Notes: generated from the sequence alone by a model not told the origin. A stretch of DNA of 64,000 nt from Marinobacter changyiensis (GCF_009193265.1 NZ_VZZZ01000006.1:310001-374000); one strand, 5' to 3'. Counted from the first letter of the stretch, positions 8,094-17,931 are shown. Translations and numbers: made by a program.

Positions 8094-11000
8094 TGTTGTC
8101 GGACTCCTCTTCGTCTTTCTGTTTGTTATCGATGGACTCAGCGGACCGGTTTACCAGTCCGTCACAGAACGGAATTTCACTCCCTGTGCCAAGGTCAAGC
8201 AGGGGCAAGAGCGCAGCAACCGGGGTGGCCAGGGCAGCCAGGGCAGCACTGCTGGCTATCTGCATGGTCAGATCCTCGGTCTCTAGCCCGGGTTCCGGTT
8301 CATTGAAGGTGCCACCGAGATGAAGCGGAGTGCGCGCCGACAGAACGCTGACATCCTTCGGGTGAGCAGTAATGGTGATGTCCAGGCGCTCGTCGGCCAG
8401 GTTAACGGTCCCGGTACCGGTAAAGCTGGTATCTGTGGTATCGATAGCCAGGGTGTCGATGGTGGCGACACCGTCCCGTGCTTGCAGATCAAGATAGGCA
8501 CAATCGATCGGGACAGGCTCCCGCCCGCGCATCCAGCTCAAAAATGACTGGGTGGCATCCAGCCCGGCCAGCTCGACCAACAGGGCATTCAGCTTGCCCT
8601 GGGTCATCAGCATGACCAAGCCGCCGTCGACCGAGCCGAACAGCTCGGCGACGGAGTTGCCGGCCACCCAGAACTTACCCTGACCGGCAACAGTGCCCAT
8701 GCTGTCTTTGGCCAGTTCCCAGGCACTAAGTGCCTTGCTGAGATTGACGGCCTTAACCTCCAGTTGAAGTGTACCTTCCGGAGGCGTCAGTCTGGAATCA
8801 ATGTCAAGGTTGAAGTCCACCTGACCCTCTCCCACCCCGAAACCCACCGGGTCGAAGCGGGCGTGGCCGTCTGCAAGCTCTACGTCGATGACCACATTGC
8901 TCAGAGGAATGTCAGCTGCCTGCACAGACTTCCCCCGGTAACGAACGTCAGCGGATACATCTTGCCAGGCGGCAGTGATCAGAGGTTGCTCTGGCAGTAC
9001 GTCTCGGTCCCCATCACTACCTGCTGAGCTCGACTCGTCTTCCAGTTCAGGAGACGCCGGTTCCGCACCCGCCAGTACGCCAAGATCCTCCAAGTGAAGG
9101 GTTTCCGAGTGTAGTTCTCCTGTCAGATGCGGAGGGTCTGTACTGATATCGAGAGCAACCTGCCCGCCCAGATCACTGTCACCGACTCCACCCTCGATAT
9201 TGTGGAATGACCATCGATCATTCTTTAACGACAGATCGCCGGATAAGGAGTACGGAGGCAGATCCGGCAGAGGTATACCCAGCAGGCGGCTCAAACGGTT
9301 TGGATTGGGTCCTTGCAGGTCGAGGGCGAGATCCATGCCCTTTAACGCCAACGGTCGTAGAATGGTGCCCTGCACCTGGATGCGGCTATCAACCACATCA
9401 CTGGTCAGCTCGAGGGGATAAGGGCGATCCGGATCCCGGGCGGCTAACAGGGGACCGCCGCGAAATCGAAGTAAAAACGGTGAACCGTCATACTCGCCGT
9501 CGCCCTCGATATGAAAGGCCTGCTCGCCTGTGTCAAGACCCCGGGTCTGAAGGCTGAAGGTCAAGTCTGTGTCGGCTTCCGGATCTCTAAAGGAGAGCTG
9601 CGAGGGCTCGAAAACAAGGCGACCAATAAAGGGCAGTATCAGATCTTCTTTCTGATCGACCGCAAGGGTCTCCGTAATGCCGAGATGAAGTTGCCCGGAA
9701 AGTTCGCCCAGACGTTCTTCGAGTGGTGTGAAGGTGTCTCCGAACCGGCTCAAGGCGATGGTCTTGATCTCAACCTCAAGGGTACCCGAGGCGGACTCAC
9801 CGGTGGCGTCCAATGCCAGCAAACTGCTCAAGCTGCCCCCGGCGATATTGAAATCCAGAGGCTGGACCTCAAGCCTGCCTGAGTCCAGGCTGGCAGACAG
9901 ATTCAGGTTCGTCACCTCTGGCGCCTCCGGGAGCACCAGCGTTTCTACGCGCAGATTCAGTTGGCCATCGAATGCACGCAGGGCCTTCACGGGTGAACCA
10001 GCACCCTCCGGCTCCGCTTTGCCATTTGATGACGGGTCAGGCTGTGCGTTTTCCTCCGTAAACTCAGCGAGTTCAATGCGATCCACGTCAAGCTCAAGAT
10101 CCACCACGGGGCGAGACCCATTGCGGAAGTAGATCTCGCCCTCCAGTTTGCTGGCCCCGATGTGTCCATCGAGGGCGGTGACAGACCATAGTTCCCCGTC
10201 ACGGCTCAGCCGCCCCAACAATCGGAACTCAGGGAGGACGGGCAATGCAGCGCCTGTCCAGGTTTCCAGATCCTGGCCACCATCGCCCTGGAATACGAGG
10301 TTACCGGCGAAATTCGCGGGCGTCAGGAGCGCTCCCAGCTGGGTATCCGCCCAGGCAATCAGATCACCGCTTTGGGCCTGGGCCTTTAGCCCGTAGTTTG
10401 CGGGGCCTTCCGCCAGTTCCGGCAGGGGCGCCCCCTCGATGGTCACATCCAGTGGCTTGCCCTGGTACCTCCCGGTTAACGAGAGCACAGGTGTTCTAGG
10501 TTCTCCGGTCTGCTCCAGTTTGAGGGCCAGATCACTGCCGGCCGCCGTGTCCTGATTTTCCGTCCGATAGGACGCCCTGGCGACATCCACATCGAGGTGC
10601 TCCAGAAGCGTCCTCGGACTGAAGGAAGACGCCTGCTGCAACCGGTTGAGACCGAGTTCGAGTTCGGCGCCAAGGAGTGTTTTGGGCTCTGCATCCACGC
10701 CCAGGGCCTGCAGGTTTACTTGTTGCAGGTCGAGCCGGGCTTTGGCGGTGATGAATCCGGCGTTGCTGACCAGACGAGCGTTGCCTTCGCCCCGGCCTTC
10801 AGCCACTTCAAATTTCAGAGTCTCCAGCACCAGCTCGTGCTGGTCCGGGCGCAGTCTGACCTCAACATTGCTGAACGTTGTCGGCTCGAGGATGAGCTGC
10901 TCGACAGCGAAACGGATGTCTCCCCGCAGGTCTGGCAGCACGGGGATGGCCACCGACGGGGGCTCGTCGGTGGCTTGTGATTCAGGAAGTGCTGCCAGAA

Positions 11001-11829
11001 TATCAGTGACGTTGATAGAGGAAGAGTGCAGTTTTCCGGATACCGCCAGTGGGCTGGAGCCGGTATCCACACTAATATTGCCATCAATACGGACCTCACC
11101 CACCCTGGCCTGAATATCACTTAACCGCCACTGGCTATCGGCAAATCCCGGATCTGTAACGCCCGAGAGTTCGACGGGCAGCACCAGACGTTCGCCTGCC
11201 GACCACAGTCCGGCTTCCCCGATCAGGGATAACCTGTCACCGGCCTGCCTCAACGAAGCGAGTAATAAAATCTGCGGGTGCTCCGTTTCAGGTGTGAAGT
11301 AACGGATATTCGCATCATAAACATCGAGTTGTTGGATGGTGACGGGGAGACCGGAGCTGTTTGCGTCTTGAGCGGTGCTTTCTTCCTTGCCCGCACCCTG
11401 GTCCGTCAGTGCAGGCAGAACCCAGTTGCCCGGTTCCCCCTCGCGGCTTTGCAAGTTGAGGGTGGGTTCCGTTATCGTCACAGAATCCAGCGCCAGTTCG
11501 CCCCTGAGTAGACTGCTGATGGAGGGTTTAAGCGCAAGACCACCAACGGTCAGCATGTCCGGGGTCTGGGCCCAGTCGGCGCTTGCAAGCTTCATTTGAC
11601 CCACCTCGAGGTGAGGTCGGGGCAAGAGACTCACTGAAATGTCACCGGTGATTTCCATTTCACGGCCTGTCATGGCTTCGACGCGATCGGTGAGGGGGCC
11701 CTTCAGAAAATTCCATGACATCAGCTCGATGACCAGTACCGCAACGACCACTAGCGCGAAGAAAACTGCCAGTGACCACCGGAGAACTCTGAACAGGATT
11801 TGTAAGGGGGAGCGGTTAGTCATATTCAT
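8083..11829 (-). CDS. AsmA-family protein (large, 1248 residues)
   Basis: One N-terminal membrane helix (about 17-38) is followed by the AsmA domain start (LKGPLTDRVEAMTGREMEI, then SLLPRPHLEVG). Next come about 1100 residues of repeated beta-rich segments, and a conserved AsmA C-terminal region with SVDGGLVMLMTQGKLNALLVEL and LSARTPLHLGGTFNEP. It is longer than E. coli AsmA (about 617) and closer in size to the bridge-like members of the family, which are proposed to carry phospholipids between the membranes. A lipid-transport role here is by analogy. It is followed by an overlapping BON lipoprotein and ends in an acidic tail (DNKQKDEEESDN). Confidence 0.85.
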   Translation of the reverse strand: MNMTNRSPLQILFRVLRWSLAVFFALVVVAVLVIELMSWNFLKGPLTDRVEAMTGREMEITGDISVSLLPRPHLEVGQMKLASADWAQTPDMLTVGGLALKPSISSLLRGELALDSVTITEPTLNLQSREGEPGNWVLPALTDQGAGKEESTAQDANSSGLPVTIQQLDVYDANIRYFTPETEHPQILLLASLRQAGDRLSLIGEAGLWSAGERLVLPVELSGVTDPGFADSQWRLSDIQARVGEVRIDGNISVDTGSSPLAVSGKLHSSSINVTDILAALPESQATDEPPSVAIPVLPDLRGDIRFAVEQLILEPTTFSNVEVRLRPDQHELVLETLKFEVAEGRGEGNARLVSNAGFITAKARLDLQQVNLQALGVDAEPKTLLGAELELGLNRLQQASSFSPRTLLEHLDVDVARASYRTENQDTAAGSDLALKLEQTGEPRTPVLSLTGRYQGKPLDVTIEGAPLPELAEGPANYGLKAQAQSGDLIAWADTQLGALLTPANFAGNLVFQGDGGQDLETWTGAALPVLPEFRLLGRLSRDGELWSVTALDGHIGASKLEGEIYFRNGSRPVVDLELDVDRIELAEFTEENAQPDPSSNGKAEPEGAGSPVKALRAFDGQLNLRVETLVLPEAPEVTNLNLSASLDSGRLEVQPLDFNIAGGSLSSLLALDATGESASGTLEVEIKTIALSRFGDTFTPLEERLGELSGQLHLGITETLAVDQKEDLILPFIGRLVFEPSQLSFRDPEADTDLTFSLQTRGLDTGEQAFHIEGDGEYDGSPFLLRFRGGPLLAARDPDRPYPLELTSDVVDSRIQVQGTILRPLALKGMDLALDLQGPNPNRLSRLLGIPLPDLPPYSLSGDLSLKNDRWSFHNIEGGVGDSDLGGQVALDISTDPPHLTGELHSETLHLEDLGVLAGAEPASPELEDESSSAGSDGDRDVLPEQPLITAAWQDVSADVRYRGKSVQAADIPLSNVVIDVELADGHARFDPVGFGVGEGQVDFNLDIDSRLTPPEGTLQLEVKAVNLSKALSAWELAKDSMGTVAGQGKFWVAGNSVAELFGSVDGGLVMLMTQGKLNALLVELAGLDATQSFLSWMRGREPVPIDCAYLDLQARDGVATIDTLAIDTTDTSFTGTGTVNLADERLDITITAHPKDVSVLSARTPLHLGGTFNEPEPGLETEDLTMQIASSAALAALATPVAALLPLLDLGTGSEIPFCDGLVNRSAESIDNKQKDEEESDNNES

Positions 11830-12006
11830 GACTGGTTCGGGCTCAAAGTTGGGCGGCTATCCACACCGGATTGCGATGATGCTTCTTTCAACATAGTCGA
11901 AATTTGCCAGGATGCCTGCGGCCAACACTGAGGGCACTGCGGCTTAATCCGGCGCTGTTACTGCGGGATGGTTGAGTGGATGGTGAGGATTTTGGGTTTT
12001 TCTACA

Positions 12007-12065
12007 GCCTCAACGCCAGCCATCAGCCGCGCAAGGTACCAGCGTCGGCCGCATGTTGTTATTGG
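12007..12065 (-). repeat. Degenerate attC-like recombination site
   Basis: About 60 bases, 38 bases downstream of the methyltransferase stop. On the minus strand it contains GCCGACGC and, after a short spacer, GCGCGGC. These pair with one unpaired A, as in the inner boxes of integron attC sites. The outer part has TAACAAC on one side and GCGTTGAGGC on the other, close to but not matching the RYYYAAC/GTTRRRY cores. An integrase C-terminus lies on the other side of the same gene. The match is by eye and imperfect. Confidence 0.35.
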
Positions 12066-12102
12066 GTGGCAAACCACTCGATGTTGACGACTTGCCGCAA
12101 GA

Positions 12103-12906
12103 TCATGATTTCGTTGCCGTCACTATGTGTACCGGCACCGGAAATTCTACTGTACCGCCGGAGGTCTGAAACGCCTTCAGCGCTATTTCAGCTTCTTCGG
12201 TAATGGCTTCGATGGTGTCCTCGTCCAGGAGAATACCGGCAAACGGGAACCATCCCTTTACATCCGACAAAACCATATTCCTCACGCTCGAAAAGCAGGC
12301 CGTTCCCTCTTCCGTCTCCATTTTTATCGAGCTGATGCCCGCATTGGCGAACACAGACGCAAGCGCGTCCCTGTCACCCATCGAAAATGGCATGCGAAGC
12401 GCATCCGCCACTGACTTATTGACCACGCGCTCGTACACCTCAGCAACAGCTGCATAGTCAGGCAAGTCGTCCAGAGAGCCAAACACCGCTGTCGTCAGAT
12501 TACCCCCGGGCCTTAAGACACGCTGCATTTCTTGCAGAGCGGTCTTGGGGGAAGAAAAGAGCATCAACCCAAACTGGCAGAGAACAGCATCGAAGCTAGC
12601 ATCCTCGTAGGGCAACGCCTCAGCGTCACCTTCACGCCATTCAATCTCTGGAGCGATGCGGTTCGCAACGGCTAGCATACCCGGATTGGCATCCACCCCC
12701 GACACCGACCCATCAGTGCCAACCCGTTCAGCGATGACTCGCGCGAGTATTCCGGTACCACAAGCCACATCCAGGATGTGTTGGCCCTGCCGAATTTCGG
12801 CTGCGTCGGCTAACCGATGTGCCCACTCCGAAAACAGCGCTGGAGCAAGGAGCTTTTCATAAGTTTCCGCAACTTTTTCAAGTTCCTGGAGATTTAGTTC
12901 ACTCAT
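12103..12906 (-). CDS. Class I SAM-dependent methyltransferase (UbiE-like fold)
   Basis: 267 residues. SAM-binding motif I is [11 protein letters not shown] (about 50-60), followed by [23 protein letters not shown] and the post-motif LRPGG, all typical of Methyltransf_11/UbiE-type enzymes. The substrate is unknown; related enzymes act on small molecules or quinones. The ATG at 12906 is chosen because AGGAGA lies seven bases upstream. Nine further upstream codons in frame belong to a TetR HTH remnant. Flanking scars (attC-like site, integrase end) suggest the gene arrived by integration. It does not appear to be operonic with either neighbour. Confidence 0.8.
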   Translation of the reverse strand: MSELNLQELEKVAETYEKLLAPALFSEWAHRLADAAEIRQGQHILDVACGTGILARVIAERVGTDGSVSGVDANPGMLAVANRIAPEIEWREGDAEALPYEDASFDAVLCQFGLMLFSSPKTALQEMQRVLRPGGNLTTAVFGSLDDLPDYAAVAEVYERVVNKSVADALRMPFSMGDRDALASVFANAGISSIKMETEEGTACFSSVRNMVLSDVKGWFPFAGILLDEDTIEAITEEAEIALKAFQTSGGTVEFPVPVHIVTATKS

Positions 12907-13056
12907 CGTAGGTCTCCTCTGATGGTGGTACACAGCACTCTTGGTTACCCTCGCCCGCGATGCGATCGCTTCAAGGGAGGTGCCACTAAACCGCTGTCGG
13001 CTAAAAAGCCGATAGCCTGTTTCAAGAATGGCTTCGCGGGTTTCTTCTGCATACGC
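12907..13056 (-). pseudogene. Remnant of a TetR-family regulator (HTH domain only)
   Basis: The 50 codons before the methyltransferase ATG, in the same frame, read [20 protein letters not shown] and then [21 protein letters not shown]. This is the N-terminal helix-turn-helix of a TetR repressor. The normal continuation (F.SKE) is replaced by QRRPT and the methyltransferase. The 5' end is cut by an in-frame TAG at 13057-13059, and no ATG, GTG or TTG opens this frame before the final GTG. It is probably untranslated. A TetR gene was evidently truncated at both ends when this junction formed. Confidence 0.7.
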
Positions 13057-13110
13057 CTAACGTCTGCTCTGATGTTCCACGGTCGATCTTCCCTAAACTA
13101 TGGCTCTAAA

Positions 13111-13281
13111 ATTATTTGCCATACCTGCCACCATCGCTTCGCCACCAACCTGCTAACGCGGGGCACAGACATTCGCAGCATTCAGGAGTTGCTGGGCCAC
13201 AACGGTATTTCCACCACACAGACATATACCCATGTTGTTGGAACTCACGAACGCGGTATCAGCAGCCCGCTGGATATTTGA
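13111..13281 (+). pseudogene. C-terminal fragment of a tyrosine recombinase (integron-integrase-like)
   Basis: About 56 codons read [20 protein letters not shown], then [20 protein letters not shown] and end SSPLDI. This contains the HxxR and LGH...Y catalytic end of tyrosine recombinases. The tail, with SPLD right at the C-terminus, is typical of IntI and phage-type integrases. CHTFRHSFA is the usual form, so CHTCHHRFA has drifted. The upstream part of the same open frame (from about 12922) shows no integrase similarity because it is antisense to the TetR remnant. The catalytic N-terminal two thirds are missing, so the protein is inactive. Confidence 0.75.
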
Positions 13282-13320
13282 GAGGAATTTCAGGCACCGG
13301 GAGTTTACCCTCGCAGTCTC

Positions 13321-14085
13321 CTAGCCGGGCACGAACACCGGAAAGCCGTCCAGCTCTGCAGTAAGCAGACGCTGGTCAAACAACTTCTCAAGCGCGGTGG
13401 TTATCAACATATCCCGGGCTCGTCCCCAGCAGGCCTGGCCGTCAGGGAACATCAGCAGGATCTGATCACACCAGCGGGCGGCCAGATTCAGGTCGTGCAG
13501 GCACATGAATACCGCCTGGCCGGATGCGGCCTGGCGGCGCAGCAGCTTCATCACTGAGGTCTGGTGCTGCAGGTCCAGATGATTGGTGGGCTCGTCCAGC
13601 AGCCAGATACCCGGCGCCTGAGTCATCAGCGTGGCAATGGCCACCCGCTGCCGCTCGCCCCCGGAAAGCGTGTTGACCAGCCGGTCCCTCAGATGTATCA
13701 CATCAAGGGATTGCAGCGCATGCTCTGCAATCGCCAGGTCTTCACCACTTTCCATCTGCCAGGATGACAGCCAGGGGTGACGCCCGATCAGGGCCGTTTC
13801 CAGCACCGTAGCCGGGAAGCCGTCCTGCCGATCCTGGAACACCAGCCCCATCTGTTGCGAAACAAGTTTGCGCCGGATGTCCGTGAGCGGTTTGCCATCC
13901 AGCAGGAGCAGCCCGCTTCGGGGCACCCGAAGACCCGCCAGCGTATGCAGCAATGTGGTTTTGCCCACACCGTTGGGGCCAAGAACGCCCCAGACCTGCC
14001 CTGGCTCTATGGACAGGTTAAGGGGCGCACCCGAAGCACGCCCGGGAATGTCGATAATCAGCTCTTCGGTGGTCAGTATCGCCAT
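13321..14085 (-). CDS. btuD: Cobalamin ABC transporter ATP-binding protein BtuD-like
   Basis: 254 residues. Walker A is GPNGVGKT (36-43), the Q-loop is VFQDRQDG, the signature is LSGGE (140-144) and Walker B is IWLLDEP (160-166), with the H-loop in CLHDLNLAARW. This is the FecE/BtuD class of siderophore and cobalamin import ATPases. The ATG overlaps the btuC stop in TAATG. Together with BtuC, BtuF and the riboswitch-controlled receptor, it should power vitamin B12 uptake across the inner membrane. The specific role rests on the cobalamin riboswitch at the head of the cluster. Confidence 0.85.
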   Translation of the reverse strand: MAILTTEELIIDIPGRASGAPLNLSIEPGQVWGVLGPNGVGKTTLLHTLAGLRVPRSGLLLLDGKPLTDIRRKLVSQQMGLVFQDRQDGFPATVLETALIGRHPWLSSWQMESGEDLAIAEHALQSLDVIHLRDRLVNTLSGGERQRVAIATLMTQAPGIWLLDEPTNHLDLQHQTSVMKLLRRQAASGQAVFMCLHDLNLAARWCDQILLMFPDGQACWGRARDMLITTALEKLFDQRLLTAELDGFPVFVPG

Positions 14086-15059
14086 TACCGACTCCGGTAG
14101 AGCAGGTACAGAAAGGTCGGAACGCCAATCAATGCCGTGATCACGCCTACGGGCAACTGTTCCGGCGCTATCACCACCCGGGCCAGGGTGTCCGCCAGCA
14201 TCAGCAGAGTGCCGCCGGCAAACGCACAGGCCGGCAGAATCAGCCGCTGATCATTGCCCAGCACCAACCGGAGCATATGGGGCACCACCAGACCGACAAA
14301 TCCGACAGCACCGGCCATGGTAACGGCAACCGCTGTCAGCAGGCTGGCCATCAGATAGATAAACCATTCCAGGGACCGGACCGATACGCCGAGTGCCGCG
14401 GCCTGCAATGAGCCACGGGCCAGAACATTCAGTGCCCGCCCGAGTGGAAACACCAGCAGGCAGACCAGAACCAGAATAACCAGACCGGGCCAGGGCGTGG
14501 TGGCACGGGAAAGGTCCCCCATGAGCCAGTACAACATGCCCGGCAGCCGACCGGCCGGTGTCATCGACAGAATAAGGGTAATGACGGCGCCCCAGCCGGC
14601 GGCCACCACCACACCGGTGAGCAGCAGGCGGGAAGGTGTCCAGCTTCCGCTGCCGTGGGCCAGGCCAAAAACCAGCAGCGTCGCCAGCATGGCACCGGCA
14701 AAGGCCGAACCGGACACCAGAAAACCGGCAACTCCGGCCAGCATTGCCAGCATCGCACCGACAGCGGCACCGCCGGACAACCCGAGCACATAGGGGTCGG
14801 CCAGAGGGTTTCGCAACAGCACCTGCATGAGCGCACCGGCCACCGCCAGCAAGCCGCCGGTCGCAAAGGCGACCAGAGTCCGGGGCAGCCGAAGCTCGAG
14901 AATGAGGGTTTGCTGCAGCGCACCGCCGCCGCCGGTCAGCACTCGCAAGGTATCCTCAAGATCAATGGCCGTACTGCCAATGCTGACCGACAGCACACCC
15001 GCCGCCAGGCTCACCAGCACAAGGACCAGCATGGGTTTGATGAAGTCAGAGATTGGCAC
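14085..15059 (-). CDS. btuC: Cobalamin ABC transporter permease BtuC-like (FecCD family)
   Basis: About 324 residues, some ten membrane helices. Family blocks are LRLPRTLVAFATGGLLAVAG, QVLLRNPLADPYVLGLSGGA and GAVGFVGLVVPHMLRL, all classical FecCD motifs. The start is chosen as GTG 15059, overlapping the btuF end with GGAGCAGG upstream; an ATG-type reading from 15095 and an ATG at 15032 are alternatives. It forms the membrane channel for the BtuD ATPase and receives substrate from BtuF. It is co-directional and coupled with both neighbours. Confidence 0.85.
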   Translation of the reverse strand: MPISDFIKPMLVLVLVSLAAGVLSVSIGSTAIDLEDTLRVLTGGGGALQQTLILELRLPRTLVAFATGGLLAVAGALMQVLLRNPLADPYVLGLSGGAAVGAMLAMLAGVAGFLVSGSAFAGAMLATLLVFGLAHGSGSWTPSRLLLTGVVVAAGWGAVITLILSMTPAGRLPGMLYWLMGDLSRATTPWPGLVILVLVCLLVFPLGRALNVLARGSLQAAALGVSVRSLEWFIYLMASLLTAVAVTMAGAVGFVGLVVPHMLRLVLGNDQRLILPACAFAGGTLLMLADTLARVVIAPEQLPVGVITALIGVPTFLYLLYRSR

Positions 15060-15930
15060 GAGCCTGCTCCAGGGTCTGGCACAGGTGTCTGGCACCTTCC
15101 ACTATGCGCAGCGTTGGCCGCGCCAGCAGATCGGGCGGCTCCAGAAACAGGTTACCGGCTGCAACTGCGGTCAGGCCGGGGAATTGCTGCCAGTCCTCCA
15201 GCCACTGGAGGTTGCCGGTCTGCCCGGCCGTCACAATGGCATCCGGGTTGGCTGCCAGCACTGCTTCCCGGCTGATTCGGGGTACCAGTCTCGGCAAATG
15301 CCCAAAGACATTGACGCCCCCGCACACCTCGATCGCCTTGCTGATCAGTTCCTCCCGGTTCACGGTCATCAGCGGTTGGTCCCAGATCTGATAAAACACC
15401 CGGACCGGCCGGGCGTCGACATACCTGGACTCGATACTGGCAATCCCTTCACGAAAAGATTCTGCACGCGTTTTTCCCAAAGCGGGTTCACCGGTCAACG
15501 CCGCCAGATTCTCAACCGCCCGGGCAATGTCCTCAAACGCCCGCGGGGCAAGCCAGAACACCGGAATGCCAAGATCCGACACCCGCTCAAGCTGGCTGCG
15601 GGAGTTGCCATCAATCCAGGCCACGACCAGATCCGGTGCCAGTGAAACGATCGCCTCCAGATCCAGCCGGTTGCTGTTTCCCACCCGGGGTAACTCAGCA
15701 GCCTCGGCCGGAAAATCACTCCAGGCACTGACCGCGACCACCTTTGCCCCGGCGCCGGCGGAGAACAATAGTTCGGTGGCGCCGGGCGAGAGCGATACAA
15801 CCCTTTCAGCAGGACCGGCCAGGCACACCTCACTGTCGAGCGCGTCGCGGGCACACGGGCCCGTCGCCATTACCGACAGGGGCGCAAGCACAGCCAGGGC
15901 AAACAGCACAACGGGCCCGAGACGCCTCAT
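15046..15930 (-). CDS. btuF: Cobalamin-binding periplasmic protein BtuF-like
   Basis: 294 residues with a signal peptide (about 1-23, cleavage near VMATG). The body is a class III binding protein. It contains RVVSLSPGATELLFSAGAG near the N-terminus, RVGNSNRLDLEAIVSLAPDLVVAW, and VCGGVNVFG in the C-lobe, the blocks seen in BtuF and haem or siderophore binding proteins. It would capture cobalamin delivered by the outer-membrane receptor and hand it to BtuC. It follows btuB after 30 bases in the same orientation and overlaps btuC. Confidence 0.85.
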   Translation of the reverse strand: MRRLGPVVLFALAVLAPLSVMATGPCARDALDSEVCLAGPAERVVSLSPGATELLFSAGAGAKVVAVSAWSDFPAEAAELPRVGNSNRLDLEAIVSLAPDLVVAWIDGNSRSQLERVSDLGIPVFWLAPRAFEDIARAVENLAALTGEPALGKTRAESFREGIASIESRYVDARPVRVFYQIWDQPLMTVNREELISKAIEVCGGVNVFGHLPRLVPRISREAVLAANPDAIVTAGQTGNLQWLEDWQQFPGLTAVAAGNLFLEPPDLLARPTLRIVEGARHLCQTLEQARANL

Positions 15931-15960
15931 GGGAGATTGCCGCCTTTCCGATCAACAAGC

Positions 15961-17781
15961 TTACTGCTGGAAATCATAGCGTATGGAGGCCATGAAGGTC
16001 CGGCCGGCGGCAATAAAATTGGTGTTATCAAAGCGCTTGGCCGTGGCGTACTTGTTATCCAGAACATTATCCACTGTAAGGAATGCCTGCCAGCCAGGTG
16101 CCAGGGCCTTGCTGGCCCGCAGATCCCATACTCCGAAACCGGCAATGCGCTCACGAATCGTGGTCATCGATGAAAAGTCATAAATATCTTCGTATCGGTG
16201 GCTTTCGGCCCGGACCGTTGTACCGAAGCTCCACACTCCAATTTGTTTGTCCAGGTCAAGACGGACAGACCGCTCCGCACGACGGGCCAGCTGGCGCCCT
16301 GTTCCCTCGTCTTCAAAATCACCTGCCGATGCCACCGCGTTCAGAAACCAACCATCCTGTTCCCAACCACTGCTCAGCTCAATACCTCTCAGCCGGGCTT
16401 CGGGGACACTCCCGGCCTGATTCTGGGAGGGCAACGACAGGTCTTCGACATCACTCTGGTACACCGCCAGGTCCCAGAACCAGCTTGTGTAACGGCCCTC
16501 AATACCGGTCTCATAGCTACTGGCCTCTTCCGGCTCGAGATCCGGGTTACCGAAATCGGGAAAATACAGATCATTGAACGAGGGGGCCTTGAAAGAAGTT
16601 CCGGCACTGGCACGGACACGGTGATGGGCATCGAACTTGTAACCAATAGCTGCGCCCCAGGTTGCTTCCGTTCCGTAAGCTTCGTTGTCGTCACTACGCA
16701 GGCTGAGGTGCAAATCAGTGCGACCAAAATTCAGCAATGCCTGGCCAAAAAAGGCTTCATTGGAACGACTACTCTCTTCGTAAGCGATAGTACTCTCGAC
16801 TTTATCGACCAGATACTCTGCGCCGATAACAAATTCATGGGTGCCCGCAGTCAACCAGTTTTCAATGCGGGAGCTTCTCGTACGCGTATTGAAAATCCCG
16901 GGGAACGAACTGAAATCCTCCAACTCATCACGGGCATCTGCCAGATGTAGCGAAGTCCGCCAGTTGGCAGTGATCGGCACATCCAGATTGACACCCGCGG
17001 TCTGGAAATGGAAATCCTCCTCACCACCCTCATATTCAGTGTTACCTTCGGCGCTGAGAAAACTGAGCCCCGTCTTGATACCATTATCGAATTCGTGACG
17101 TGCACTGGCGACGCCAGACAGGTTGTCGTAGCCCTTATCGTCGCCACCGGCTATCACTGGCGCACCGTCCGTGCGGAAGTAATTGGCACCGAGACTGACA
17201 CTGGTTTGGTCAGTGACCGAGGAGAATCCCCCACCATACTGCTGACTGTCGAAGTTTCCGCCCCCTGCCTCGATCCAGCCCCGGTTTCCTCGAGCTCGGG
17301 GGAGCGTAAATGCCTGCACAACCCCGCCTACCGCATCCGCACCATACAAACTGCTGCGGCTGCCACGAACAATCTCCACCCGGTTCAGCAATTGCGGCGG
17401 TAAGTATTGCCAGGCCGGCCCACCCACCGTCGCCGAACGAATCCGCACACCATCAACCAATAGCACCGTGGCATCGGAGGAGTGCCCGCGAATGAAAACA
17501 CCCGTCTGCTTTCCGAATGAGCCGTTTCCAGAGACCGTAATGCCCGGTTGTGACTCGATCAGTTCACGAAATTCTTTCGGTTGTTGGCGCCGAATTTCCT
17601 CTTCGTCGACCATGGTGACGGACGACAGGCTCTCGCCCACCGTCCTTGGTCCCAAAGTCGCAGTCACAACAATTGGATCGAGTGTATCCGGGTATCCGTC
17701 ACTCTGGCCGAAAACCAGAGCCGGCAGAGTTATCAATGACGCCGCTGTGGCCAGGGCAGGAAAGGAAGGCTTAACAGACAT
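15961..17781 (-). CDS. btuB: TonB-dependent outer-membrane cobalamin receptor BtuB
   Basis: 606 residues, close to E. coli BtuB (614). A signal peptide ends near VFGQ (about 26). The TonB box is DPIVVTAT. The plug domain contains GVFIRGHSSDATVLLVDGVR and VEIVRGSRSSLYGADAVGGVV, and a 22-strand barrel ends in aromatic FQQ after SIRYD. The upstream cobalamin riboswitch identifies vitamin B12 or a related corrinoid as the likely ligand. It is the first gene of btuBFCD. Expression should fall when adenosylcobalamin is abundant. Confidence 0.9.
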   Translation of the reverse strand: MSVKPSFPALATAASLITLPALVFGQSDGYPDTLDPIVVTATLGPRTVGESLSSVTMVDEEEIRRQQPKEFRELIESQPGITVSGNGSFGKQTGVFIRGHSSDATVLLVDGVRIRSATVGGPAWQYLPPQLLNRVEIVRGSRSSLYGADAVGGVVQAFTLPRARGNRGWIEAGGGNFDSQQYGGGFSSVTDQTSVSLGANYFRTDGAPVIAGGDDKGYDNLSGVASARHEFDNGIKTGLSFLSAEGNTEYEGGEEDFHFQTAGVNLDVPITANWRTSLHLADARDELEDFSSFPGIFNTRTRSSRIENWLTAGTHEFVIGAEYLVDKVESTIAYEESSRSNEAFFGQALLNFGRTDLHLSLRSDDNEAYGTEATWGAAIGYKFDAHHRVRASAGTSFKAPSFNDLYFPDFGNPDLEPEEASSYETGIEGRYTSWFWDLAVYQSDVEDLSLPSQNQAGSVPEARLRGIELSSGWEQDGWFLNAVASAGDFEDEGTGRQLARRAERSVRLDLDKQIGVWSFGTTVRAESHRYEDIYDFSSMTTIRERIAGFGVWDLRASKALAPGWQAFLTVDNVLDNKYATAKRFDNTNFIAAGRTFMASIRYDFQQ

Positions 17782-17931
17782 TATTCTTTGCTCCGCACAC
17801 CGTGCGCACCCGCACGGGAATCAGGGTGGTGTTGCGGAACAGGCAAGGAGGGGGCAGGCGGTAGACTGGTGTCGGGGACGCGGAACCGGAATATCACCCA
17901 CCACAGTCGCCCACCGCAACGCTTGGTGTTT

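Noticed and set aside
8093-11829. Numerous short plus-strand frames opposite the AsmA gene
   Set aside because: None has a ribosome site or recognisable domain; they come and go with the codon bias of the long minus-strand gene.
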